A DNA stretch of 18,163 nucleotides from an uncultured Candidatus Nemicrothrix sp. (GTDB lineage Bacteria; Actinomycetota; Acidimicrobiia; Acidimicrobiales; UBA8592): positions 1 through 18,163 of the forward strand of contig CAJWRY010000018.1 of NCBI GenBank assembly GCA_913046155.1. Reading direction: 5' to 3'. Positions 7,343-14,465 of the stretch are shown in pieces (positions within the stretch are counted from its first letter, which is position 1; each line of letters begins with the position of its first letter). The notes beneath the pieces were generated by a model that was not told the origin of the DNA, did not search any database, and saw only the letters and a program-made list of their open reading frames with translations. The position numbers and the translations under genes are program-made.

Positions 7343-8242
7343 ATGTCCTATCGATTTAACGAAGTCAACAAAGTAAGGGAAGATCTCCGCTCTGTTGAGT
7401 ACTTAGCTGACGATGGTATCGCTGGCATCGTCTATCTAGCTGATCGCCTCCAAAAGCCCATACTTGTTGAAGGCCCTGCTGGAACAGGCAAGACCCAACT
7501 CGCCAAGAGCGTGGCTGAGATGACTGGATCACGGTTGATAAGGCTTCAATGTTACGAAGGCTTGGATGAATCTAAAGCTTTATATGAATGGAACTATAAA
7601 AAACAACTTCTGCGGATTCAAGCAGAACGAAATGCGGATGAATCAAATTCTTGGGAGGACCTTGAAGACAATATTTTTTCCGATGAATTCCTATTGACTC
7701 GACCGCTTCTTGAGGCAATTCGTTCTGATGATCCTGTCGTGTTATTGATTGATGAGGTAGATAGGGTTGAAATTGAGACCGAGGCCTTGTTGCTCGAGAT
7801 TCTTTCTGACTACCAAGTCTCGATACCTGAGTTGGGGACAATAGAAGCTAAACAAATCCCACTTGTGTTCTTGACATCAAACAATACTCGCGAACTTTCA
7901 GAGGCTCTGAAACGACGGTGCCTATTTCTCCATATTGATTATCCTGAGCTTGAGCGTGAAAGAGAGATTATCTTAACCAAAGTACCTGATATCGAAGAGA
8001 ATTTAGGCGATCAAATAGCACGAGTTGTTAGAACTGTAAGGCAACTGGAACTAAAGAAAGCCCCTTCCGTTTCTGAGACACTAGATTGGGCCAGAACGTT
8101 AATTCACTTAGGTGTCGAACACATTGATGCTCAAACTGCAACTGACACAGTCAATATTCTTCTAAAATACCGTTCAGATATTGATAAAGCGATCAAAGAA
8201 TTCTCCAGTGATGAAGATTTGAATTCTCCGGTGAGTAATTAA
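7343..8242 (+). CDS. MoxR-type AAA+ ATPase
   Basis: The product has 299 residues forming a single AAA+ module. The Walker A motif is G-P-A-G-T-G-K-T (44-51), Walker B is V-V-L-L-I-D-E-V-D (132-140), sensor 1 is in L-T-S-N-N (178-182), and A-L-K-R-R-C (188-193) carries the likely arginine finger. The segment R-L-Q-C-Y-E-G-L-D (68-76) is typical of the MoxR/CoxD group. These ATPases act with a VWA-domain partner as chaperones that insert cofactors or remodel protein complexes. The partner gene starts with the base after this stop. The substrate of this pair cannot be read from the neighbourhood: no CO dehydrogenase, methanol dehydrogenase or gas vesicle genes are nearby. A cytoplasmic location is expected. 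Confidence 0.9.
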   Translation: MSYRFNEVNKVREDLRSVEYLADDGIAGIVYLADRLQKPILVEGPAGTGKTQLAKSVAEMTGSRLIRLQCYEGLDESKALYEWNYKKQLLRIQAERNADESNSWEDLEDNIFSDEFLLTRPLLEAIRSDDPVVLLIDEVDRVEIETEALLLEILSDYQVSIPELGTIEAKQIPLVFLTSNNTRELSEALKRRCLFLHIDYPELEREREIILTKVPDIEENLGDQIARVVRTVRQLELKKAPSVSETLDWARTLIHLGVEHIDAQTATDTVNILLKYRSDIDKAIKEFSSDEDLNSPVSN

Positions 8243-9694
8243 TTGGAAATTGCAACTCACTCTCCGTTGCTTGAACTACTAAATGGCTTTATCGTTGAAT
8301 TACGCAGCGCAGGTTTGCCGGTAAGCCTGACGGAAAATCTTGATGCAGTAGAAGCAGTGAAGCATATACCCATCGAGGATCGAGAAACATTTAAATATGC
8401 TTTAGCTGGCACTCTTGTCAAAAATCACTCCCATTGGAAGGCATTCGAAACTGTTTTTGAAGTCTACTTTTCGCTTCGCGGACAAGAATACGAATTAGTT
8501 GATGGTGAATGGGAGTCTGACGATACTGCTACCGGCGAGGAAAATCAGCAAGAAGGGCAAGTTCCGGGACAAGGCGGTAGTCAAGAAGGTTTAACGCAAG
8601 AGCAATTGGCAGAAATGTTATTTCAAGCACTTGCAAAACAGGATAGAAACTTAATGAGGACAGTTGCCCGGCAATCTGTACAGCGCTTTGCAGGAATGGA
8701 GCCAGGTAGGCCCGTGGGGGGAACATATTACTTATACAGAACACTGCGCAACTTGAACCTCGAAGAGGTTTTGGATCGCTTGCTCACTAGTAGCGCTGAC
8801 AGCGATTCCGAATCAGATTTTCTAGAGGAACGTTTAAGGAAAGATGAGTATGAACACAGGATAGAAGAATTAAAAAAAGAAATTGAGGCAGAAATTCGTC
8901 GTAGGCTTGTAGCGGATCGAGGGGTTGAAGCGATGGCGAAAACACTTCGTAAACCTCTCCCAGAAGATGTTGACTTTATGCATGCTAGCCGAGAGGAGAT
9001 GGTAGCTTTGCGACGCGCTATTTGGCCTTTAACCAGAAAATTGGCAGTTCGATTAGCTAGAAAGAGGCGACATGGAAGAAAAGGTCCGCTTGATTTTCGA
9101 CGAACGGTTCGACATTCATTGTCCTATGGAGGAGTTCCGGCAGAACCTAAATTTAAGTACCCTAAACCCTCAAAACCAGAGATAATGGTAATTGCTGATA
9201 TTTCTGGGTCCGTTGCTGCATTCGCGAGGTTCACCCTTCACCTTGTTTATGCGTTAAATAATCAGTTCTCGAGAGTTCGCTCGTTCGTTTTTATAGACGG
9301 TTTAGACGAAGTTACTGACTTCTTTGAGAATGTTGATGACATTACCGAAGCGATACACAGAGTTAATACCGAAGCGGATGTTATTTGGGTTGATGGACAC
9401 TCGGACTATGGGCACGCATTTGAGATATTTGAAGAAAAGTTCGCAAAAGATATAGGACCAAAGACTACAGTCATAATCCTCGGAGATGCACGTAATAATT
9501 ATCACGCATCACAATCATGGGTCATAAAAGATATCGAAGACAAGGCTCGCAAAGTCTTCTGGTTAAATCCTGAACCAAGGAGTTATTGGGACACCGGTGA
9601 TTCTATCGTGGGGGAATACAGCGATTTTTGTAATGGAACGTTCGAGGTGCGGAACTTAAAGCAACTTGAAGCTTTCGTTGAGAATCTCGTCTAG
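8243..9694 (+). CDS. VWA domain protein, CoxE-like partner of MoxR ATPase
   Basis: The product has 483 residues with a TTG start immediately after the upstream TAA. GGTGAG at 8230-8235, inside the end of the MoxR gene, lies 7 nt ahead and matches the end of the consensus ribosome binding site, supporting the TTG. The N-terminal part (1-90) is helical, followed by a Q/G/E-rich linker (about 95-120) and a charged helical region (190-235). The C-terminal VWA domain carries the metal-site motif D-I-S-G-S (319-323), then S-D-Y-G-H (387-391) and L-G-D-A-R (413-417), matching the CoxE-type VWA family (PF05762). Back-to-back MoxR and VWA genes imply a two-component ATPase/metal-dependent adaptor. The TAG stop shares the palindrome CTAG (9691-9694) with the stop of the opposing DAHP synthase gene. 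Confidence 0.9.
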   Translation: MEIATHSPLLELLNGFIVELRSAGLPVSLTENLDAVEAVKHIPIEDRETFKYALAGTLVKNHSHWKAFETVFEVYFSLRGQEYELVDGEWESDDTATGEENQQEGQVPGQGGSQEGLTQEQLAEMLFQALAKQDRNLMRTVARQSVQRFAGMEPGRPVGGTYYLYRTLRNLNLEEVLDRLLTSSADSDSESDFLEERLRKDEYEHRIEELKKEIEAEIRRRLVADRGVEAMAKTLRKPLPEDVDFMHASREEMVALRRAIWPLTRKLAVRLARKRRHGRKGPLDFRRTVRHSLSYGGVPAEPKFKYPKPSKPEIMVIADISGSVAAFARFTLHLVYALNNQFSRVRSFVFIDGLDEVTDFFENVDDITEAIHRVNTEADVIWVDGHSDYGHAFEIFEEKFAKDIGPKTTVIILGDARNNYHASQSWVIKDIEDKARKVFWLNPEPRSYWDTGDSIVGEYSDFCNGTFEVRNLKQLEAFVENLV

Positions 9695-11037
9695 CTGGCT
9701 CGTAACTCTTCAGCTACATGAAACGCTAGCTCAAGACTTTGAGAGGCATTCAGTCTAGGGTCGCACATCGTTTCGTAACGCAGAGCTAAGTCATCATCTG
9801 AAAGGTTTTCAGCGCCTCCTACACACTCAGTAACATTGTCACCAGTCAGCTCAACGTGGATTCCTCCCGCCCAAGTTCCTAATGAGCGGTGTATGTGGAA
9901 GAATTTCTTCGTTTCATCTACAACGTCAGAAAAGTTTCTAGTCTTCAATCCAGATTCGGCAGTGTATGTATTCCCGTGCATCGGGTCGCAAGCCCAAACT
10001 ACAGGATGTCCGGAGTCTTGAACTGCGCTTACTAACTCGGGAAGGGCATCATCTATCACTGAGGATCCCATTCGGGTAATGAATGTGAGCCTTCCCGCCA
10101 TTTGCTCGGGGTTTAATATTTCGCACAGCTTTATAGCTTCTTCCGCTGTTGCAGTTGGCCCTAGTTTACAGCCCAACGGGTTTTCTACACCTCTAAGAAA
10201 TTCAATATGGGCCCCATCAAGCTGCCTCGTCCTCTCGCCGATCCACAGCATGTGAGCTGAGCAGTCGTACCAATCTCCGCTCATAGAGTCGCTTCGGGTA
10301 AGAGCTTCTTCATAGCCTAGTAAGAGAGCTTCATGACTTGTATAGAAATCAACTTCGTGCAGAGCGGGGTGATCTTCAGATGTGATACCACAAGCCCTCA
10401 TAAACGCGAGGGCGTTTGTGATTCCGTCAGCTATTTCTTTGTATTGGGCTCCTGCTGGGCTGTTCGCAACAAATTGTTGATTCCAAGAGTGGACTTGCGT
10501 TAAGTCCGCAAAACCTCCGCTAGTGAAAGCTCTGAGAAGGTTTAAGGTTGCAGAGCTTTGATTGTATGCCATTAGAAGCCTTTTGGGGTCAGCGGTTCGT
10601 GCCCCTGCATTAAAATCTGTGTCGTTGACTATGTGCCCTCGGAAAGATGGAAGCTCTATGTCATCTTTCGTTTCTGTAGGGCTCGACCGAGGCTTAGCAA
10701 ATTGTCCTGCGATCCGCCCTACCTTTACCACTGGCAGCCCAGTTGAGTAAGTTAGGGCAACTGCCATTTGGAGAATAACTTTGAGTTTGTCGCGTATTGA
10801 ATTTGCTGAGAGCGCTGAGAAGGATTCGGCACAGTCACCAGCCTGTAGCAGAAGAGCCTCACCGTTACAGACCCGTGCAAGCTGACTTTTTAAGGTTCTT
10901 GCTTCGCCAGCAAATACTAAGGGTGGCAGTTCAGAAATTTCTTTTAGAACAGCGTTGAGTTCGTTATCATCTGGCCAATCAGGTTGTTGATCTGCAGGGA
11001 AACTAGTCCAGCTATTAGGGTTCCAATTAGTAGTCAC
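9691..11037 (-). CDS. Class II 3-deoxy-D-arabino-heptulosonate 7-phosphate synthase
   Basis: The product has 448 residues and catalyses the first shikimate-pathway step, from phosphoenolpyruvate and erythrose 4-phosphate to DAHP, leading to the aromatic amino acids. The class II (plant/mycobacterial AroG-like) signatures are L-L-Q-A-G-D-C-A-E-S-F (63-73), V-G-R-I-A-G-Q-F-A-K-P-R-S (106-118), R-G-H-I-V-N-D, E-V-D-F-Y-T-S-H-E-A-L-L and the metal/substrate-binding D-P-M-H-G-N-T near 345. The start is GTG at 11037, in the context rc TAGGTGACT. Length and motifs are complete, so it is expected to be active. The gene lies downstream of the sigma factor gene on the same strand with a 67-bp gap, and is convergent with the VWA gene, sharing CTAG at the stops. 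Confidence 0.95.
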   Translation of the reverse strand: MTTNWNPNSWTSFPADQQPDWPDDNELNAVLKEISELPPLVFAGEARTLKSQLARVCNGEALLLQAGDCAESFSALSANSIRDKLKVILQMAVALTYSTGLPVVKVGRIAGQFAKPRSSPTETKDDIELPSFRGHIVNDTDFNAGARTADPKRLLMAYNQSSATLNLLRAFTSGGFADLTQVHSWNQQFVANSPAGAQYKEIADGITNALAFMRACGITSEDHPALHEVDFYTSHEALLLGYEEALTRSDSMSGDWYDCSAHMLWIGERTRQLDGAHIEFLRGVENPLGCKLGPTATAEEAIKLCEILNPEQMAGRLTFITRMGSSVIDDALPELVSAVQDSGHPVVWACDPMHGNTYTAESGLKTRNFSDVVDETKKFFHIHRSLGTWAGGIHVELTGDNVTECVGGAENLSDDDLALRYETMCDPRLNASQSLELAFHVAEELRAS

Positions 11038-11104
11038 CTACTAATTGTCTCTGTTTATTAATGAGATCACAACCAAATTGCCGATTTACATTGACAAACA
11101 GTAA
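11038..11104 (-). promoter_or_regulatory. Gap between sigma factor and DAHP synthase genes
   Basis: This 67-bp A+T-rich gap is upstream of the DAHP synthase gene. Read on the minus strand it contains TTGTCA (a -35-like box near 11090) and the decamer GAGACAATTA (rc of 11042-11051). The same decamer also ends on the first base of the sigma-factor start codon (rc of 11941-11950). No terminator-like hairpin is seen, so read-through from the sigma gene is possible. Confidence 0.3.
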
Positions 11105-11941
11105 TTATGCGGCGTCAATGTCCATTTGATCGGGTGCGCTTTCGCGAACAATATTTACTGCTCTCTTTACGAGTCTTCTAGCAGCTTCAGCAGTCACACC
11201 TAGTTCTTCTCCTACTTCTCGGTAACTTCGTTTACGCCCATCTTGGAGTCCAAAACGTTGCTCAACAGCGTATCTTGCGCGATCATCCAGCACATTTAGT
11301 AAATCGTAAACCATTGTTTCTCGTGCTTCTTCCATCACCGCTTGTTCGGGGCCGGGGTTAACATCTGGCAGAAGATCAACAAGCTCATTGCTATCATCGT
11401 CACCAATTGTTCTATCAAGAGAAGTAGGGGTTGTGAGCCTATGCAGTCTTGCATGTTCTTCGTCGAGTTCATCTCCATCTCCGGAAACCTGCCTGAGCGC
11501 AGCTCGAAGGCTTGCAGATCTATCACCAGGTAATCTAACTAGGCTAGCTTTTTGATCAAGCGCTCTTCCTATCGCTTGACGTATCCAGAAGGTAGCGTAA
11601 GTTGAGAATTTAAAACCTTTTCGCCAATCAAATTTGTCAACTGCATGTTCTAGCCCAAGGTTTCCTTCTTGGATTAAATCTAGTAGTTCCATGCCAGCTG
11701 GCAGTGGGTATCTACGGGCTACGCTGACGACTAGTCGTAAGTTCGCTCTGATAAAGCGGTCTTTAGCCTCTGCTGCCTTGCGGTCAGCTCTTTTGAGCTC
11801 TACGCCTTTTTCGCCATCAGCAAGACGCTCTCTTGCTTCAACGCCTTTCTCGATAATCTGAGAAAGCTCACGCTCTTCTGCAGCTGTGAGAAGGGGTACT
11901 AATCCTATCTCGTTTAAGTATTGTCCTACTGAATCACTCAT
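11105..11941 (-). CDS. Sigma-70 family RNA polymerase sigma factor (RpoD-like, group 2/3)
   Basis: The product has 278 residues from ATG 11941. The frame stays open to 12148, but that extension has no sigma-like sequence, while region 1.2 begins right at M-S-D-S-V-G-Q-Y-L-N-E-I-G. Region 2 spans about 60-130 (R-L-V-V-S-V-A-R-R-Y, L-D-L-I-Q-E-G-N-L-G-L, F-K-F-S-T-Y-A-T-F-W-I-R-Q-A-I), region 3 about 131-200, and region 4 about 213-266 (R-F-G-L, Y-R-E-V-G-E-E-L-G-V-T). There is no region 1.1, so it is unlikely to be the primary sigma factor. Aligned by eye to E. coli RpoD, region 2.4 has F for W433 and G for T440. Region 4.2 has A for R584 and R for Q589, while E585 and R588 are kept. These are promoter-contacting positions, so a modified promoter preference is inferred. 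The leader contains several inverted repeats and two C-runs. Confidence 0.9.
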   Translation of the reverse strand: MSDSVGQYLNEIGLVPLLTAAEERELSQIIEKGVEARERLADGEKGVELKRADRKAAEAKDRFIRANLRLVVSVARRYPLPAGMELLDLIQEGNLGLEHAVDKFDWRKGFKFSTYATFWIRQAIGRALDQKASLVRLPGDRSASLRAALRQVSGDGDELDEEHARLHRLTTPTSLDRTIGDDDSNELVDLLPDVNPGPEQAVMEEARETMVYDLLNVLDDRARYAVEQRFGLQDGRKRSYREVGEELGVTAEAARRLVKRAVNIVRESAPDQMDIDAA

Positions 11942-12229
11942 AATTGTCTCACTTGTTGGGGGTTTGGGGGATCTGGCGAACCAGATTTGGCATAATGCAT
12001 TTAGAACTATTTCATAGTTCCTCAACGTCTGATCGGGGGGATCTGTTGATATGTCTTGCTTGGTAAAACGCTTAACGCGTATGAACAACCCAAAATTGGG
12101 CTGATCTAAAAGCATATATAACTTAATGCATATCTCGGGATAAATCAAGCATTTGTTACAAAAGGCTCAATATTGTGGGTAGTAGTTAAACCCTTCTGCA
12201 TCATGTACTTATTAGTATAGCATACAAAA
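11942..12229. promoter_or_regulatory. Structured region between sigma factor gene and nadD
   Basis: This 288-bp gap, the longest in the window, separates divergent genes. It contains four notable elements: (a) ATCTGG-CGAA-CCAGAT at 11971-11986, whose minus-strand (sigma mRNA) loop is TTCG; (b) GAACTAT-TTC-ATAGTTC at 12004-12020, a perfect 7-bp stem; (c) CCCAA-AA-TTGGG at 12089-12100; (d) a direct repeat GGGGGATCTG at 11966-11975 and 12036-12045. The nadD-proximal end has the -10-like TAGTATAGC (12214-12222), and the opposite strand there reads TATACT, so promoters may fire both ways. No RNA family was recognised. The part near the sigma gene probably forms its 5' leader. Confidence 0.5.
12214..12229 (+). 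promoter_or_regulatory. Candidate -10 box for nadD, near-leaderless
   Basis: TAGTAT (12214-12219) or the overlapping TATAGC (12216-12221) lies 8-10 nt before the nadD GTG at 12230, leaving almost no room for a leader. No Shine-Dalgarno lies in the intervening bases (ATACAAAA). The -35 region is weak. This is inferred from spacing alone. Confidence 0.4.
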
Positions 12230-12823
12230 GTGCAGAAAAATATTAAATTAGGTGTGTTTGGAGGGTCATTTGACCCACCTCATAACGCCCATCTGGAATT
12301 GGTAAGGTCAGTGGTCGTGGAACTAGATCTCGACCATGTATTGGTAACCGTCGCCAATGATCCTTGGCAAAAAAGTGCCTCCCGTAAAATTACAGACGGC
12401 ACGCATAGATTGGAGATGACAAGGCTTCTTTTCCGTGATTATAGCGACGCCACGGTTACTGACATTGAATTTGAATTAGGGGGCGAGTCCAATACAGCAG
12501 CTACCCTGCGTGCCCTTCGGTCAATGTACCAAAGTGCTGAATTTTTTTTACTGCTAGGCTACGACTCTGCGATTGGTATCGAGACATGGCGTGACCCTGA
12601 CTCAATCTTGGCTCAATCCAAGGTAGTGGTTGTTGAGCGCCCAGGGTTTACCAACATGAAGTTACCTTCTATCCTCTCTTCAGCTATTCATCTTCAAGGG
12701 ATTAACTTAGATATCTCCTCGGAAAGTATTCGCTCTCGACTCGAAAACGAAGAAAACATTTCATGTGTAATACCCGATGACATTAGAAACTATATTGCAG
12801 AACATGGTCTTTATCGTGAGTAA
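12230..12823 (+). CDS. nadD: Nicotinate-nucleotide adenylyltransferase
   Basis: The product has 197 residues from a GTG start. The nucleotidyltransferase fold is marked by G-V-F-G-G-S-F-D-P-P-H-N-A-H (8-21), which holds the ATP-binding H-x-G-H-like element of the family. A middle block F-F-L-L-L-G-Y-D-S-A (a variant of the usual L-G-x-D) and a C-terminal I-S-S-E-S-I-R-S-R, a form of the ISSTxIR nucleotide-binding motif, also fit. The enzyme transfers AMP from ATP to nicotinate mononucleotide to give deamido-NAD, an essential NAD-synthesis step. The substrate-loop segment V-A-N-D-P-W-Q-K fits the actinobacterial NadD pattern. The gene opens a nadD - LytR_C protein - rsfS cluster, with 3 nt between its stop and the next start. 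Confidence 0.94.
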   Translation: MQKNIKLGVFGGSFDPPHNAHLELVRSVVVELDLDHVLVTVANDPWQKSASRKITDGTHRLEMTRLLFRDYSDATVTDIEFELGGESNTAATLRALRSMYQSAEFFLLLGYDSAIGIETWRDPDSILAQSKVVVVERPGFTNMKLPSILSSAIHLQGINLDISSESIRSRLENEENISCVIPDDIRNYIAEHGLYRE

Positions 12824-12826
12824 CTC

Positions 12827-13966
12827 TTGAGGCGTAATAGAAAATTTCGGTGGTGGAATTGGGTCCTGCCCCTTGTCGTTGTGGGGTTAGGTTTGGCAGG
12901 CCTATTACTCGTTCGCGATGCAACTGATGCCATACTGGAATCTGCTGATGGGGACTTTAGTGAAGTAGTTCTTGACCCTCTAGCGCCTGGCTTTGAGAGT
13001 TACTTGAGTTCGACACCCACTCATCTGCTCGGAATCAAAGGAGTCAATGGTGAATTGGTTTCAATCGCATTGTTATCTTTATTTACAGATGACATAGGCG
13101 GGACTGCGGTTGTCTTTCCTATTGATTTGCTAATTACAGAGACTGCATCAATTGGCGAAATCTACTCAACAGTCAGCGGGTCAGAATTTATTTTTGAACT
13201 AGGGCGGTATCTAAAGTTGGGGTTTAATGCGTCATCCTTTATTACTGAGGAAGATTTAGTGGCTTATTTCGATGTAGCTACCCCTCTGACTGTTTCATTG
13301 AATGATCCACTCATTGAGCTAGATGACGGTCAGCCAAAAGTAGTCTTCGAATCTGGCCAATTGGTACTCAGCCCCTCAGATGTTTATAGGTATCTAGCAT
13401 GGGAGAGCGATGATGAATCCAGTTATAACAGGTGGCTGAGGCACAAGAATTTTTGGGAATCCTGGCTTGCCTCCTTAACAGTTGATCAAACGGAGGATTT
13501 AGGAGGTGAATGGCAAGAAAAGGAATTAAATCGAATGCTTCGAGGATTAAGCTCTGGGAATGTCATCATTCAGAATCTGAATTTATTAGAAGTTGAAGAT
13601 TCCAACAGATATTTGAGAGTAGAAGAAGAGTTCCTGAGCGCAATGCTTCTTGAGGTAGTTCCATTTCCTGTAGCTCCCTTCGAGACCGGACGGGCCAAAA
13701 TAAAGTTGCTTGACGGAATTGGGGGAGTCGATATCGTAAACGCGTTTGTGCCGAAACTCGTCGCAGCTGGAGCGGAAATAAAGCTAATAGGGAATGCAGA
13801 CCAATTCGGTGTAGACGAGAGTCTTATCACCTATTATGACGAAAGCTATTTGGATTTTGTCGAAGCTTTCAGCGCAGCTATTGGTGGCTCCAAAATCGAA
13901 TTCGAACCATTACCTGAGTCTGCAGTCGATGTTATCATTTTGATAGGGGGTAACTCCATAGAATGA
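12827..13966 (+). CDS. Membrane-anchored LytR_C domain protein with degenerate LCP-like region
   Basis: The product has 379 residues from a TTG start, 3 nt after the nadD stop. A basic N-terminus (R-R-N-R-K-F-R) is followed by one membrane helix at about 11-29, giving a cytoplasm-in, outside-out topology. Residues about 65-285 resemble the LytR-CpsA-Psr fold only loosely: H-L-L-G-I aligns with the first strand, and V-V-F-P-I-D-L-L-I (95-103) with the conserved S-I-P-R-D segment. The catalytic-type arginine is therefore an isoleucine, and the usual later arginine cluster is not evident. Residues about 288-376 form a good LytR_C domain (PF13399-like: K-L-L-D-G-I-G-G-V, I-G-N-A-D, V-D-V-I-I-L-I-G-G). 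Position between nadD and rsfS is where actinobacteria carry an LCP/LytR_C gene. A cell-envelope role is likely, but wall-ligase activity is doubtful. The C-terminal call is surer than the middle. Confidence 0.75.
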   Translation: MRRNRKFRWWNWVLPLVVVGLGLAGLLLVRDATDAILESADGDFSEVVLDPLAPGFESYLSSTPTHLLGIKGVNGELVSIALLSLFTDDIGGTAVVFPIDLLITETASIGEIYSTVSGSEFIFELGRYLKLGFNASSFITEEDLVAYFDVATPLTVSLNDPLIELDDGQPKVVFESGQLVLSPSDVYRYLAWESDDESSYNRWLRHKNFWESWLASLTVDQTEDLGGEWQEKELNRMLRGLSSGNVIIQNLNLLEVEDSNRYLRVEEEFLSAMLLEVVPFPVAPFETGRAKIKLLDGIGGVDIVNAFVPKLVAAGAEIKLIGNADQFGVDESLITYYDESYLDFVEAFSAAIGGSKIEFEPLPESAVDVIILIGGNSIE

Positions 13967-13972
13967 GTTACC
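13949..13972 (+). promoter_or_regulatory. Hairpin spanning the LytR_C stop and the rsfS start region
   Basis: A perfect 8-bp inverted repeat, GGTAACTC (13949-13956) and GAGTTACC (13965-13972), has an 8-nt loop. The right arm contains part of the TGA stop of the upstream gene (13964-13966) and ends 4 nt before the rsfS ATG (13977). There is no T-run afterwards, so it is not a terminator. Forming it would bring the upstream AGGGG (13945-13949) close to the rsfS start, or hide the start region. A translational-coupling role is inferred. Confidence 0.5.
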
Positions 13973-13976
13973 ATGA

Positions 13977-14324
13977 ATGCAAGTGAGATCACCTTGGATT
14001 GACATAGCTGTAAATGCGATTAGTGACAAGAAGGGGCACGACACTCTAATTATTGATGTTGGAGATGTGCTAGGTATTTCAGATAATTTCATCATTACAT
14101 CTGGAATGAATTCTCGTCAGGTTCGCGCATTGGTCGAAGAAATCGAAGCTCAAATAACCAATAAATGCGGCCCGAAACCTTTACGTATTGAGGGTAACAA
14201 TGATTACCTATGGGTGCTTATGGATTATGGAGACTTTGTCGTCCATGTTTTTCATACAGATGAGCGTGACCATTATAAATTAGAGAAGTTATGGGCTGAT
14301 ATGCCTTCAGAGATGATTCAATAA
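13977..14324 (+). CDS. rsfS: Ribosomal silencing factor RsfS
   Basis: The product has 115 residues, the standard length of the Iojap/RsfS family. Motifs are D-N-F-I-I-T-S-G-M-N-S-R-Q-V-R-A (36-51) and the signature W-V-L-M-D-Y-G-D-F-V-V-H-V-F-H, followed by Y-K-L-E-K-L-W-A-D. RsfS binds ribosomal protein L14 and blocks 30S-50S joining, saving energy in slow growth or starvation. The start is ATG 13977. Another ATG at 13973, in a different frame, opens a 9-codon reading frame that overlaps the start, which may matter for initiation. The start is 10 nt after the upstream stop, and an 8-bp hairpin covers the junction. Confidence 0.95.
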   Translation: MQVRSPWIDIAVNAISDKKGHDTLIIDVGDVLGISDNFIITSGMNSRQVRALVEEIEAQITNKCGPKPLRIEGNNDYLWVLMDYGDFVVHVFHTDERDHYKLEKLWADMPSEMIQ

Positions 14325-14387
14325 ATTAATGCTATTTTGGGTTTCTGTGTCGGGGTTCCTGAGCTAACCGATAAGGTACGGATCTAA

Positions 14388-14460
14388 GGGGCTATAGCTC
14401 AGTTGGTAGAGCGCTTCCATGGCATGGAAGAGGTCAGGGGTTCAATTCCCCTTAGCTCCA
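14388..14460 (+). tRNA. tRNA-Ala (anticodon GGC)
   Basis: All four arms fold over 73 nt. The acceptor is GGGGCTA (14388-14394) with TAGCTCC (14453-14459), including the G3-U70 wobble that identifies alanine tRNA. The D arm is GCTC/GAGC. The anticodon stem is CTTCC/GGAAG around the loop ATGGCAT, with anticodon GGC at 14421-14423. The T arm is AGGGG-TTCAATT-CCCCT (14436-14452). The discriminator is A (14460). The following bases are CAAG, so the 3' CCA is not encoded and must be added. It reads GCC/GCU alanine codons. It follows rsfS by 63 nt and is only 5 nt upstream of a small coding gene. Confidence 0.97.
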
Positions 14461-14465
14461 CAAGT

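Noticed and set aside
11942..12148. 69-codon upstream extension of the sigma factor
   Set aside because: The frame is open, but the sequence has no sigma region features and covers the inverted repeats; region 1.2 begins at the ATG at 11941.
5577..12229. Possible mobile or defence island
   Set aside because: Although the block interrupts a usual gene order, it holds only housekeeping-type genes plus MoxR/VWA, with no integrase, transposase, terminal repeats or clear change in base composition.
14351..14370. Possible hairpin upstream of tRNA-Ala
   Set aside because: Only about 4 bp pair continuously (GGTT with AACC), which is too weak to call as a terminator or regulatory element.
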